This document shows, one piece after another, positions 25,676 through 34,559 of a stretch of DNA of 64,000 nucleotides. Positions within the stretch are counted from its first letter, which is position 1; each line of letters starts with the position of its first letter. The notes under the pieces were generated by a model that saw only the letters and a list, made by a program, of their open reading frames with translations, searched no databases and had not been told where the DNA came from. The position numbers and the translations under genes were made by a program. This DNA is from Nostoc sp. KVJ3. Its GTDB lineage: Bacteria > Cyanobacteriota > Cyanobacteriia > Cyanobacteriales > Nostocaceae. The DNA is taken from assembly GCF_026127265.1 (NCBI RefSeq), contig NZ_WWFG01000002.1:2356001-2420000 (forward strand), given 5' to 3'.

Positions 25676-26065
25676 ACAATATTACCTACATTGAGAATTG
25701 GGCATTGTTAAAAAAAATCATCTGTATACTAGAAGCGTTTTGATTTATTTCAGCTTTTATTAATTAATATTACAAAAATTAATGCAAATACTGTAATTTT
25801 TAGATTAAGGAATTATTCAGGTTGGGTAATTGAGGAATCAGCATTTTTTTGTAGTTAGTTGTATTCACGACTAATTACTGATAACTATAGCAATCCTATC
25901 TGATTTGTAAAAATTCGCGGTGTCCAGATTCCCGACTTCTCCAAGAAGTCGGGAATCTAACTTTTCACGAATGATTTAGGCTCGCTATATGATGATTATT
26001 TTTATTTATGCCTAGCTACTTCCCAGCAATAGAGATAACATATCGGCTCCGAATCAGCAATGCTA
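25676..26065. other. Spacer between groL and corA
   Basis: No gene is seen. A perfect hairpin, AGATTCCCGACTTCT / AGAAGTCGGGAATCT, lies at 25926-25960 and is a common dispersed repeat type. The rest is A/T-rich and should include the corA promoter. Confidence 0.5.
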
Positions 26066-26103
26066 CAAAAAAACAGTTTGCCTTGGCAAGACAAACTGTT
26101 TAA
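26066..26103 (-). terminator. Intrinsic terminator of groL
   Basis: On the minus strand, AAACAGTTTG (26092-26101) pairs with CAAACTGTTT (26071-26080) around an 11-base loop that itself can pair, followed by a run of T. It starts 28 bases after the groL stop codon. Confidence 0.88.
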
Positions 26104-26129
26104 AAAATATTTATCTGGATGAGCAGAAG

Positions 26130-27803
26130 TTAGAACATACCCATGCCGCCCATACCGCCCATACCGCCCATGCCACCCATACCGCCCATACCGCCCATAT
26201 CAGGGGCAGGAGCAGCGGATTTCTTCTCTGGTTTTTCAACAACGATCGCTTCGGTGGTTAAGACTAAACCAGCAATAGAGCCAGCGTTTTGCAAAGCTGA
26301 ACGCACGACTTTGGCAGGATCGATAATCCCCGCCGCAATCAAGTCTTCAAATTCGTCGGTAGCAGCGTTGTAGCCAATGTTGAATTCGCTATCGCGGACT
26401 TTAGAGACGATCACAGAACCTTCCGCACCGGCATTATCTGCTATTTGACGCAAGGGAGCTTCTAGCGCTCGTTCCACGATATCAGCCCCAATTTTTTCCT
26501 CTTCGTCTTGTAGGCTGTTTTTAAACGCTTGTACAATCTTGGCTAAGTGAATTAGGGTCGTTCCACCACCAGGAACAATACCTTCTTCCACAGCAGCTTT
26601 AGTGGCGTTCAGTGCGTCTTCAATCCGCAGTTTACGGTCTTTGAGTTCGGTTTCGGTTGCCGCACCCACTTTAATCACTGCCACACCGCCAGCGAGTTTA
26701 GCGATGCGTTCTTGCAGTTTTTCTTGATCGTACTCAGAATCGGTTTCTTCCAACTGTCTGCGAATTTGACCAATCCGCTTTTGTACCTCTGGTTTGGTGA
26801 CACTGCCAGCTACGATAGTGGTGCTTTCTTTGTCAATCGTGATTTTGCGAGCAGTTCCCAGCGCTTCTAGAGCAGCAGTATCCAAACTTAAGCCGATTTC
26901 TTCCGAAATCAACTGTCCATCGGTGAGAATCGCAATATCTTCTAACAAAGCTTTGCGGCGATCGCCAAATCCAGGTGCTTTAATAGCAGCAACGGCTAGT
27001 ACACCCCGCGCTTTGTTCACTACCAAAGTTGCCAAAGCATCACCTTCGACATCTTCAGCGATAATCAGCAAGGGCTGACCAGAACGGGCGACTTTTTCCA
27101 AAATTGGTACTAAATCTTGGATGCTGCTGATTTTTTTGTCTGTCACCAAAATTCGGGCATTTTCAAATTCCACGATTTGCCGCTCGTTGTTGGTGACAAA
27201 GTAGGGTGAAATGTAACCCCTGTCAATCTGCATCCCCTCAACTACTTCTAGTTCAGTTGTCAGAGATTTAGATTCTTCAACGGTAATGACACCATCTTTG
27301 GTGACTTTTTCCATTGCTTGAGCTAGCATTTGACCAACTTCTTCATCATTACCAGCAGAGACAGTGGCAACTTGAGCGATCGCACTTCCTTCTACAGGCT
27401 TGGCTACCCTGGCAATTTCTTTTACAAGTGCTTCAATGGTTTTGTCGATCCCGCGCTTTAAACTAACTGGGTTAGTACCCGCCGCGACGTTCTTCAAACC
27501 TTCCCGGATCAAGGCTTGTGCCAAAACGGTAGCAGTGGTAGTGCCATCCCCAGCAACATCTTTAGTTTTTGAGGCTACTTCCTGAATGAGTCTTGCACCA
27601 GTATTTTCCAAAGGATCTTCTAATTCAATTTCCTTGGCAACAGTGATACCATCGTTGACAATTTGAGGTGCGCCAAATTTTTTCTCTAAAAGGACATTGC
27701 GACCTTTGGGCCCCAAGGTGATTTTTACGGCATCGGCAAGGGCGTTAACACCCCTTTCTAGAGCTCGCCGCGATTCCTCGTCAAATGCAATAATTTTCGC
27801 CAT
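26130..27803 (-). CDS. groL: Chaperonin GroEL (60 kDa), stand-alone copy
   Basis: The 557-residue protein shows the full GroEL sequence: GPKGRNVLLEKKFGAP near residue 32, DGTTTATVLAQALIREG near 87, IAEDVEGDALATLVVNK near 248, and the C-terminal GGM repeat tail ending GMF. It folds proteins as a double ring of 14 subunits with GroES. No groES precedes it, so this is the monocistronic cyanobacterial copy (groEL2/cpn60 type) rather than the groESL operon. A perfect CIRCE operator lies 33 bases upstream of the ATG and a terminator follows, so the unit is self-contained and HrcA-controlled (established for this operator). Confidence 0.97.
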   Translation of the reverse strand: MAKIIAFDEESRRALERGVNALADAVKITLGPKGRNVLLEKKFGAPQIVNDGITVAKEIELEDPLENTGARLIQEVASKTKDVAGDGTTTATVLAQALIREGLKNVAAGTNPVSLKRGIDKTIEALVKEIARVAKPVEGSAIAQVATVSAGNDEEVGQMLAQAMEKVTKDGVITVEESKSLTTELEVVEGMQIDRGYISPYFVTNNERQIVEFENARILVTDKKISSIQDLVPILEKVARSGQPLLIIAEDVEGDALATLVVNKARGVLAVAAIKAPGFGDRRKALLEDIAILTDGQLISEEIGLSLDTAALEALGTARKITIDKESTTIVAGSVTKPEVQKRIGQIRRQLEETDSEYDQEKLQERIAKLAGGVAVIKVGAATETELKDRKLRIEDALNATKAAVEEGIVPGGGTTLIHLAKIVQAFKNSLQDEEEKIGADIVERALEAPLRQIADNAGAEGSVIVSKVRDSEFNIGYNAATDEFEDLIAAGIIDPAKVVRSALQNAGSIAGLVLTTEAIVVEKPEKKSAAPAPDMGGMGGMGGMGGMGGMGGMGMF

Positions 27804-27835
27804 GTTTTATTTCTCTAGCGCTTCCATTAGACAAT

Positions 27836-27862
27836 TTAGCACTCACAGGGCAAGAGTGCTAA
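27836..27862. promoter_or_regulatory. CIRCE operator (HrcA binding site)
   Basis: TTAGCACTC (27836-27844) and GAGTGCTAA (27854-27862) are perfect inverted repeats separated by nine bases, the exact CIRCE consensus. It sits 33 bases upstream of the groL start. HrcA binding here represses the chaperonin gene until heat or light stress. Confidence 0.97.
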
Positions 27863-27959
27863 TCCCTCAATCGGCTCAAGTTACAAATGGAAATAAAAAA
27901 TTGATTAATATACAGGTGATGCTCATATTAGATACTGGCAGTAATGCTTGAATTGGGAG

Positions 27960-29042
27960 ATGAATCTAGACAACTCCCTTAAGTCCCTTGGTATTGCCGA
28001 CCCTAGCGGCACCGGCTGGTTGGCGGTAGTATTTACGTTCCTTTTGGCTTGGCTTGTAACTTGGCGTTTAATTCCGACAGTCCGTAAATTCGCCTTGCGG
28101 GTAGGTTGGGCTGACCAACCCAACGCCCGGCGACTCAATCGAGAACCTTTACCCAATGCAGGGGGGCTGGCTATCTACGCCGGTGTAATCGCTGCGCTGG
28201 TATTAGCTAGCCTTTTACGACCGATCGAACTCCAAAACGTATTGGCTCAGGTGCTCACTATTCTGTTAGGGGGTTCGATATTAGTTCTTGTAGGCTTTAT
28301 CGACGATCAGTTTGGCTTACCGCCCTCTGTTCGATTGTGGGCGCAAATTGTCACGGCACTGTTATTGGTAGCTAATGGTATCAGTGTAAAAGTCTTGTTT
28401 GGTACTCCCATTGACTCATTCCTGTCTATGTTGCTGACCGTACTGTGGGTAGTAGGGATTACCAATGCTATCAACTTGATGGATGGTATGGATGGTTTGG
28501 CAGGAGGAATCAGCTTTATTACCGCTATGAGTTTGTTGGGGGTTGCCGCCCAGTTTAACAATCGGGCGGCAGCAATCTTGGTACTTGCAGCCTTGGGAGG
28601 TGCTGCACTAGGATTTTTGCGCCATAACTTCCATCCATCACGCATTATTATGGGTGATGCCGGAGCATACTTTTTTGGCTATGTGCTGGCAGCAACTAGT
28701 ATTTTAGGTAAACTGCAACAAAACACAGTTTATGCATTAATTCCTACGGTTTTATTTCTATTATTGCCAGTGCTAGATACTACTCAAGTATTTGTGCGGC
28801 GGCTACTAGCAGGAAATAATCCTCTGAGTACTCCAGGCAAAGACCATTTGCACCACCGCTTACTTGCTTGGGGATTCTCCCAGCGCCATGCTGCATTCAC
28901 GCTTTGGTCAATTACCTTATTTTTCAATTTGCTGGCGATGAAAATTCAAGGTATGAGTTTGGCTGTGATGATGACTACCGCCATTAGCATTATCATCCTT
29001 TTGGCCTTTACTGTCTGGCAAAGAATACGCCAACAGCCTTAG
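27960..29042 (+). CDS. Undecaprenyl-phosphate sugar-1-phosphate transferase (MraY/WecA family)
   Basis: The 360-residue protein has about ten to eleven membrane helices and the MraY/WecA motifs: DQPNARRLNREPLPNAGGLAI near residue 52, the FIDDQFGL acidic pair near 103, NAINLMDGMDGLAGG near 169, MGDAGAYFFG near 226, and the C-terminal GKDHLHHRLLAWG cytoplasmic loop. It transfers a sugar-1-phosphate, probably GlcNAc-1-P, from UDP-sugar to undecaprenyl phosphate, the first membrane step of envelope polysaccharide synthesis. A TTG at 27948 is an alternative start. It is divergent from groL with only 97 bases between the coding starts and CIRCE. Confidence 0.9.
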   Translation: MNLDNSLKSLGIADPSGTGWLAVVFTFLLAWLVTWRLIPTVRKFALRVGWADQPNARRLNREPLPNAGGLAIYAGVIAALVLASLLRPIELQNVLAQVLTILLGGSILVLVGFIDDQFGLPPSVRLWAQIVTALLLVANGISVKVLFGTPIDSFLSMLLTVLWVVGITNAINLMDGMDGLAGGISFITAMSLLGVAAQFNNRAAAILVLAALGGAALGFLRHNFHPSRIIMGDAGAYFFGYVLAATSILGKLQQNTVYALIPTVLFLLLPVLDTTQVFVRRLLAGNNPLSTPGKDHLHHRLLAWGFSQRHAAFTLWSITLFFNLLAMKIQGMSLAVMMTTAISIIILLAFTVWQRIRQQP

Positions 29043-29045
29043 TTA

Positions 29046-29083
29046 CTTTGTAGGGTTGGCATTGCAATGCTAGCCCTACAAAG
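29046..29083. terminator. Hairpin after the WecA/MraY-like gene
   Basis: CTTTGTAGGGTTGGCATT (29046-29063) pairs almost perfectly with AATGCTAGCCCTACAAAG (29066-29083), three bases after the stop. There is no T tract, so it may be an attenuating hairpin or a dispersed repeat, not a classic terminator. Confidence 0.45.
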
Positions 29084-29135
29084 AGCAGTAACACTGCGCT
29101 AAAATCCAAAATTGTTTGACTATTCCACCAAAAAT

Positions 29136-29704
29136 TCAAGCTTGAGTTGAATTGTCTTGCAACCAAGCAACTAAATCTTCTTGTGTGGAAAAATCTAAGA
29201 GGATGTTTGAAAAGTCCTCTTGTTGGTATCAAAAGTTCTAGATCCTCTTAAATCCCCCGATAAATTGGGGGACTTTGATTCCGATTCCCCCCCTTTTTAA
29301 GGGGGGTTAGGGGGGATCAAAGTAACTTTAGTCACAGCAAAATACTTGTTCATTCAACCTCTAACAGTTCCTCGGCCAGATTTTCAAGCTGTTCGACAGA
29401 TAGCTGACTGATACTGTCTTGCAATTGCTGACTCAAATTACCAATGCGTCGTCGCAACAGACGTATAACCACCTCTAGAGTCTGTTCTTGCCTGACTTCA
29501 TCATTGAACCTCTACAAAATAAATTGGATGACTGCTAGTATCCGCAATAGGAAGAAAGACTCCATCGATCCGAAAAGCTGTTTGTTTCAATTCGACTGAA
29601 GCGAAATTATATGCATTTGCTTCTGATGCTTGCAGATTAATTAATTCAAAAAAGGCACTAGGAAAAGTTTGAAATAAACGATAAAAGATTGAGTCTGTTT
29701 TCAT
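29136..29704 (-). pseudogene. Decayed Rpn-type protein gene (DUF2887 N-terminus, DUF4351 C-terminus)
   Basis: The intact start (29704, MKTDSIFYRLFQTFPSAFFELI) is the N-terminus of the DUF2887/Rpn nuclease-like family seen widely in cyanobacteria. After 67 codons the frame is lost and the sequence jumps to the C-terminal DUF4351 region (FNDEVRQEQTLEVVIRLLRR, then SVEQLENLAEELL), so the nuclease core is deleted. Then the TAA-flanked element (29199-29361) interrupts the gene, and the last 20 codons (LDFSTQEDLVAWLQDNSTQA) follow on its other side, in frame with the break. So at least two events hit the gene. It is not expected to be functional. Confidence 0.85.
29199..29361. mobile_element. TAA-flanked MITE-like element, copy 3 (163 bp)
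   Basis: The ends GAGGATGTTTGAAAAG and CTTGTTCATTCAACCTC are imperfect inverted repeats flanked by TAA on both sides (29196-29198, 29362-29364). Joining the host gene across it with one TAA gives GAA CTG TTA GAT TTT, continuous DUF4351 coding sequence, which proves the insertion boundaries. Confidence 0.88.
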
Positions 29705-29963
29705 AATTATTCTGTCAATTTTGATAAGTTTGTAGTTGGTGCTTTAACGCTAAAGCGCCAACTACAAAAAATCTCTAACCCTCAATTATTTATTGACCGA
29801 AGAAGGCAGGGGGAGGCAGGGGAGGCAGGGGAAGAGAAAGAAAATAAGTGTAGAAGCAGTCTGTAACGGTCGTAAAAAATACGAAAAATGCCTCTTTACT
29901 CCCTCTGCTCCCCCTGCCTATTTTACGAGGATCTCACTTTTTCGCGTTGCTCCCCAGCAGTAT

Positions 29964-30710
29964 TTAGGCCATTACCATACCGCCATCGACATTAAAAACT
30001 TGTCCGGTGATGTAATTGGCGGCGGGATCTGCGGCGAGGAAGCGTACCATGCCAGCGACTTCTTCCGGCTGACCGAAGCGACCGAGGGGGATGTATTTGA
30101 GAATATCTTCGGGGTTATTAAGATCGCTGGTCATGTCGGTGGTGATGAATCCAGGGGCGACGGCGTTAACGGTGATGCCGCGAGTAGCTAATTCTTTGGC
30201 AACGCTTTTAGTGAAGCCGATTACACCGGCTTTGGCGGCGCTGTAGTTGGATTGCCCTGGGTTGCCCATTTGCCCAGCAACCGAGGTAATATTAATAATT
30301 CGACCCGATCGCTGCTTCAGCATAATTTTACTGATGGCACGTGTACATAAGAAAACACCAGTTAGATTCAGGTCTATCACAGCTTGCCAATCCTCTGTCT
30401 TCAAACGCAAAAGCAGATTGTCGCGGGTAATACCTGCGTTGTTGACTAAGATATCCACACGCTTAAACTTTTCCATAACGGTGTTAACTAGTGTGTCTAC
30501 TTGATCGCCTTGAGAAACATCGGCTTGAATAGCGATCGCTTCCCCTCCCGCTTCTGTAATTTCTGTAACAACTGCCTCAGCTGCTGCACTCGAACTGGCA
30601 TAATTAACAACTGCGATCGCTCCTTGTGAGGCTAATTCAATTGCGATCGCTCTGCCAATTCCTCGTGATGCACCTGTGATAATTGCGACTTTACCTTGTA
30701 ATAATGTCAT
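29964..30710 (-). CDS. fabG: 3-oxoacyl-[acyl-carrier-protein] reductase
   Basis: The 248-residue short-chain dehydrogenase has the NADPH motif TGASRGIG (13-20), NNAGITRDNLLLRL near 90, the catalytic Ser in NITSVAGQMGNPGQ, and the YxxxK pair in SNYSAAKAG, then PGFITTDMT. These are the FabG hallmarks; it reduces 3-ketoacyl-ACP in fatty acid elongation. The ATG at 30710 gives the standard length. No other fab genes are adjacent. A related SDR acting in polyhydroxyalkanoate or other metabolism is conceivable, but the sequence is close to canonical FabG. Confidence 0.93.
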   Translation of the reverse strand: MTLLQGKVAIITGASRGIGRAIAIELASQGAIAVVNYASSSAAAEAVVTEITEAGGEAIAIQADVSQGDQVDTLVNTVMEKFKRVDILVNNAGITRDNLLLRLKTEDWQAVIDLNLTGVFLCTRAISKIMLKQRSGRIINITSVAGQMGNPGQSNYSAAKAGVIGFTKSVAKELATRGITVNAVAPGFITTDMTSDLNNPEDILKYIPLGRFGQPEEVAGMVRFLAADPAANYITGQVFNVDGGMVMA

Positions 30711-31392
30711 TTAACGTTCCTCAATCTTAGAAATACCGCGCTAATTATCTTATGGTGATTTCGGGAATATCTGAATATTGTCTAGATAAAATCTCACTCT
30801 TTCAGGGTGACAATCTTACTATCGTGCTGCGAATTAGATATCTATAGGACTTACGCAAAAGGACACACTGTAGGGGCAATTCATGAATTGCCCCTACCAT
30901 AGAATCAGGGTTTTAGATATTATTTGCGTAAGTCCTAATCTAATAGATAAAGCTTGTCGATTTTTAGCTAGATATAACTCGATTTACAGGAATTAACATT
31001 TTGCTACAGTTAAATATCTAGAATTATTTTTCTCTTAATAGATAAAGATATTATTGATTAATTTATAGCCGCGATGCCAAATAGCCCGTCGTAGACATTG
31101 CATCATTGGATAGACTAGGAAGTATGACAGCTACGCCTATCGGTAGATATAACTCTCGTAAATGCCTGTATAATTATTTGGGCAGTTAGCATAGGTTTAA
31201 ATACATATCTAATGCATATACACAAACACAAACAATATGCAGCTTTTATTATAATTATTTAAGAATTTTTGTTGGTAAATAAATCTATATTGAGTGATCT
31301 AATATTTTTCCAACAAAACCAATAAACTTATACCGATTTTATTTTCTAAGAATTACTATTGAAACAAACAATTGAAAATCGGTGTGTATCAC
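30711..31392. other. Divergent spacer of about 680 bases
   Basis: It contains the TA-flanked element at 30847-30935 and otherwise A/T-rich sequence with no recognisable gene. It must hold the promoters of fabG and the thioredoxin gene. Confidence 0.5.
30847..30935. mobile_element. TA-flanked 89-bp MITE-like element, type 2
   Basis: The ends GGACTTACGCAAA and TTTGCGTAAGTCC are flanked by TA on both sides. The centre is a palindrome, AGGGGCAATTCATGAATTGC. The copy at 45384-45472 is nearly its exact reverse complement with about three differences, so the element inserts in both orientations. Confidence 0.85.
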
Positions 31393-31710
31393 ATGGCAAC
31401 GAAAAAACAATTTAACAGCTTTGAAGAGATGCTGTCTGCTTCTGATGTACCTGTATTAGTAGATTTTTACGCTGACTGGTGTGGCCCATGTCAGATGATG
31501 GTGCCAATTTTAGAGCAAGTCAATCTCCAACTTAAGGATCGTCTACGGATTGTCAAAATTGACACAGAAAAATACACAGATTTGGCCACTGAGTACAAAA
31601 TTGCCTCTCTCCCGACCTTAGTACTATTTAAGCAGGGTCAACCTGTAGACCGGATAGAGGGAGTGATGCAAGCACCGCAGCTAGTGCAATATTTGCAAAC
31701 CAAGATTTAA
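31393..31710 (+). CDS. trxA: Thioredoxin
   Basis: The 105-residue protein has the thioredoxin fold with the redox motif WCGPC (29-33), the preceding VLVDFYAD strand and the cis-proline loop SLPTLVLFKQG. It reduces disulfides in cytoplasmic targets, accepting electrons from ferredoxin- or NADPH-thioredoxin reductase. The ATG at 31393 (MATKKQF) is used; an upstream TTG in frame would only add seven residues. It stands alone with a likely terminator at 31739-31766. Which thioredoxin class (m, x or y) it belongs to cannot be settled without alignment; m-type looks likely from DFYADWCGPCQMM. Confidence 0.93.
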   Translation: MATKKQFNSFEEMLSASDVPVLVDFYADWCGPCQMMVPILEQVNLQLKDRLRIVKIDTEKYTDLATEYKIASLPTLVLFKQGQPVDRIEGVMQAPQLVQYLQTKI

Positions 31711-31738
31711 TAACACTTATAATTCAGATTTTAGTTCT

Positions 31739-31766
31739 TAGAGGCGCGAAATGTCGCGTCTCTTTT
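31739..31766 (+). terminator. Probable thioredoxin terminator
   Basis: AGAGGCGCGA and TCGCGTCTCT form a stem (one G-T pair) followed by TTTTAT, 28 bases after the thioredoxin stop codon. Confidence 0.65.
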
Positions 31767-31770
31767 ATGA

Positions 31771-31858
31771 GGCTTAAGCAAAATTGTCTCAAAAACCTGA
31801 TTTGTCGTAGCGGTAATTCATGAATTACCGCTACTTTAGAACTTTTTTGCGTAAGTCC
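31771..31858. mobile_element. TA-family element, degenerate copy
   Basis: The right end TTTTTTGCGTAAGTCC is intact, while the left end is mutated to GGCTTAAGCAAAA. The centre AGCGGTAATTCATGAATTACC is a variant of the type 2 palindrome. Confidence 0.65.
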
Positions 31859-31870
31859 TGTTTTTAATCA

Positions 31871-31960
31871 GGACTTACGCACAGACTATGATTTTACGTC
31901 ATTACGAGCGAAGCGAAGTAATCGCAAAGGCTTAGTTTGTCGTCACGAGTGCGTAAGTCC
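31871..31960. mobile_element. TA-family element carrying part of the REP-like palindrome
   Basis: The ends are GGACTTACGCA and TGCGTAAGTCC. The interior includes ACGAGCGAAGCGAAGTAATC, related to the REP-like repeat at 1058-1120. It lies 12 bases from the preceding element. Confidence 0.65.
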
Positions 31961-32109
31961 TATTAGTAAAGAGTAATTTAACTTCTAGCAGATAAAACCT
32001 TAAGTAAATATTAAGCATATTTACTTATACGTCTAGAGAAAGTAGTTTAGAAATTGAGATGGCTATATTGTATAGATATAACAAAATATCTTGACAAGAA
32101 AAGTAATAT

Positions 32110-32274
32110 ATGAATAATAAACAGGAAAAATCTGACAAAGCCTATATTTGGATAAGTATCGATTTTGAAAAGGTTAAACACAGAATAAATACGGTAACTT
32201 TTCAGATTGAGCGGGTTATACAAAAGCACCAACTGTCAAATCATAATAGTAACTCAGGAAAAAGAAACAATTAA
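32110..32274 (+). CDS. Possible small ORF, 54 aa
   Basis: An ATG-initiated frame of 54 codons encodes a basic, hydrophilic peptide (MNNKQEKSDKAYIWISIDFE..., ending NSGKRNN). A weak AAGAAAAG lies about ten bases upstream. There is no recognised family, and it could be chance in an A/T-rich spacer. It is listed because the composition looks protein-like. Confidence 0.25.
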   Translation: MNNKQEKSDKAYIWISIDFEKVKHRINTVTFQIERVIQKHQLSNHNSNSGKRNN

Positions 32275-32502
32275 GTGTAGTATAAGCTACGCACTTTATC
32301 TTTACTGGAGCGCAGGTGTACTCCAACCTAAGCACCGCAACAGCTTTAGATAAAAGATTTTTGGCAAAAATAATATTATTATTCGATAATCATCTACCGA
32401 ATTTATACTTATTTATTAGTGATTATTTGATCCTGGACACTCCTTGTCACAAGTGTTATTTTTGGGAGGATATCTGCTTGCTAGTTATGGTGTGGATAAA
32501 TG

Positions 32503-33383
32503 ATGAGATGGCTATTTGGAGGTCTTGTTAAACAATTTGAGGGTGTAGCTAAGGAGGTTGTGAGAGAGAGAGTAGCAAAGAAATAGCTAACTTGTTTGAT
32601 GACAAACTTTACCCTTTGGCCGACAAGCTTGATTATATTACTCAAGAAAGCATTAATCATGCAGTAGAAAAGACTGAGAAATTAGAAAGCAAGGTTAAAG
32701 CTGACATTGAACATCTGCTTAATACAGCAGATGAAAAAGTTAAATATCACCTTGAAAAAATAGATAAAATTCGCGAACAAGCGCTCACAGAGACTATTAG
32801 TAAAACTAATTTTTATCTAGAAAATAGAATTAATCAAATGTCACTAGCTGTAATGGAGGCGATTAGTTTGTCTCAAAGCAGTCTTGAGCATAGTTTGGAA
32901 AGAATAGAATATTTGGAAAGCAAGTTATTTCAAGATGCTAATCAAGTAGTTGATAAAATATCAGAACTGATTGATGGCAAACTAGAACTAATTCGGAATG
33001 AATTAAAAAAATATTTAGTTCACAGTTTACCCAGTCCTCTTGATAAATGTAGACAAAGGCTCAAAATAGCATGGAAGCCTGGTGGCTTATTTTCTGATAT
33101 TGAGCTTTATGAGTTAAGCGAGTGCTATGAACTAAGCAAGTTAGATGAAAAAACATCTATTGATGAGGTATTGAAGATTTATGGACAATTACAACAAAAT
33201 GCCGCGATGATGGCGGCTTTAGTAAGGAATTCTCCAGAATTGAAAAATCGAGCTATTCAAGACTGGATAAAATATGGTTTACTTTGTAAATTTTGGCGTA
33301 GCATAATAAATAATTATGATTTCAAAAATAATGTTATTTTAGAGGATAAATCTTCACAAGTTTTATTAATTGATCATCAATAA
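32503..33383 (+). pseudogene. Coiled-coil protein gene with frameshift in a GA tract
   Basis: Downstream of 32592 the frame encodes 263 residues of mainly coiled-coil protein (YITQESINHAVEKTEKLESK ... IRNELKKYL) ending in a helical domain. Upstream in another frame, ATG 32503 encodes MRWLFGGLVKQFEGVAKEVV before a stop at 32584. The two frames join smoothly (VVRES-SKEIANLFDDKL) if one GA unit is removed from the run GAGAGAGAGAG at 32562-32572. So the gene is either inactivated by slippage or switches on and off. The main frame lacks its own ATG start (TTG at 32592). The 14-base gap to the GUN4 gene implies co-transcription. Function unknown. Confidence 0.7.
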
Positions 33384-33397
33384 AATAAACATATTTT

Positions 33398-34324
33398 ATG
33401 TTCAAAGCAGCTAATGATAACTGGAAAACACCATTAGGATATTACGAAAAAGCAATTGAAGAACTCAGGCGTAGCCGTGAAGAGTTGCAGGAAATTAAAG
33501 GAAACAATTTGTATAATATTGAATCAACTCTTGCAAGCTTTCAAACGGAAATAAATGAATTGAAATCTGAGCTTCAGACTATGCAGAAGCAATTAGCAAA
33601 CACTGAAGAAACAGCAATAAAAGCTCAGATGACTTTAGCTGAGACTCAAAAAGCCTCATTAACTGCTCAAACTGAACTACAAGCTTTGAAAGAAATTATG
33701 ACTGATGAACAAAAGTCTAATTATAAAATTCTCGAAGAATTAAGTCAAATCAAAGATAAAATATCTCAATTGCCATCTCAAGTTTTGGAAACAGATTCCC
33801 AAATATCAATTATTAAATCTTTATCAGATGTGCAGTTACATCTATCTCAATTGGCAGCAGAATTAACTCTTGTCTCTCATACTTCTGGTATAGATTACAG
33901 AAAATTACAGGAACTATTAGTAGAACAAAAATGGCAGGAAGCTGATAAAGAAACTTACTCTACTATTCTAAAGATATGTGAGCGTGAAGGAGAAGGCTGG
34001 TTAGATGATGGAGAAATAAAAAAGATTCCTCGTCATGACCTTTATATTATTAATAAACTCTGGCTTTAATATAGTGAGTCCAGATTTGGTTTTAGCGTCC
34101 AACAACGTATTTGGCAAGCCAAGAAAGACTGTAATCGTTTTGCTTATAAAGTTGGATGGCTAGCAAGTCTTGCCAATAATGAATGGGTTAAATATGAGGA
34201 ATATACTTTCAGCTTAGACGCACCGAAAGGACACTTTCCATCTATATCTCGGCTAGTGGGTTTAGATTCTAGAAACCTTCGTGAAGTTCAGCATCGAGTA
34301 AAGATTTTTTTGTCACGATACTAA
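33398..34324 (+). pseudogene. Coiled-coil GUN4-domain protein interrupted by an in-frame stop
   Basis: Residues 1-150 are coiled coil (QTEINELKSELQTMQKQL ...). From about residue 165 a GUN4 domain starts (YRKLQELLVEQKWQEADKET, then EGWLDDGEIKKIPRHDL and INKLWL). A TAA at 34067 ends the frame, but the same frame continues with YSESRFGFSVQQRIWQ, then EYTFSLDAPKGHFPSI and HRVKIFLSRY to a stop at 34322, which is the rest of the GUN4 domain. One base change (AAA to TAA) explains it. GUN4 binds porphyrins and regulates Mg-chelatase, but coiled-coil or kinase-fused GUN4 proteins have unknown roles. As it stands, the product lacks half the domain. Confidence 0.85.
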
Positions 34325-34444
34325 CTAAATCTCTAGCATCATCTAAAAATTAAAGTAACTGTTTAATTGTTGGATAATATTTTTGGTACGTCAGCCATAC
34401 CTCATATTAAGTTCGGGTGATTACTTGTAATCAAATTTATCAAT

Positions 34445-34546
34445 GTAGGTTGGGTTGTATCTGGCTTTTGAGTACGGGTACGGCAGTGAAACCCAACATT
34501 AACAAGGATAAAATGTTGGATTTCGTTCCTCAACCCAACCTACAAA
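34445..34546. repeat. Palindromic repeat with TGTAGGTTGGGTTG ends
   Basis: TGTAGGTTGGGTTG and CAACCCAACCTACA bound about 100 bases whose interior (AACCCAACATT / AATGTTGGATTTCG) is also paired. It is a common type of cyanobacterial dispersed palindrome. Confidence 0.75.
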
Positions 34547-34559
34547 TATTATAAGTATA

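Larger units (their letters stand above)
31711..32502. other. Spacer with two TA-family elements and a small ORF
   Basis: It contains a hairpin terminator, two adjacent elements (31771-31858, 31871-31960), a possible 54-codon ORF (32110-32274), and A/T-rich sequence before the coiled-coil gene. Confidence 0.55.

Noticed and set aside
26830..27080. Plus-strand ORFs opposite groL, and many others opposite large genes
   Set aside because: They are antisense shadows with no domain or start evidence.
32316..32531. 71-codon plus-strand ORF upstream of the coiled-coil gene
   Set aside because: It overlaps the better-supported start at 32503 in a different frame and has atypical composition for a soluble or exported protein.
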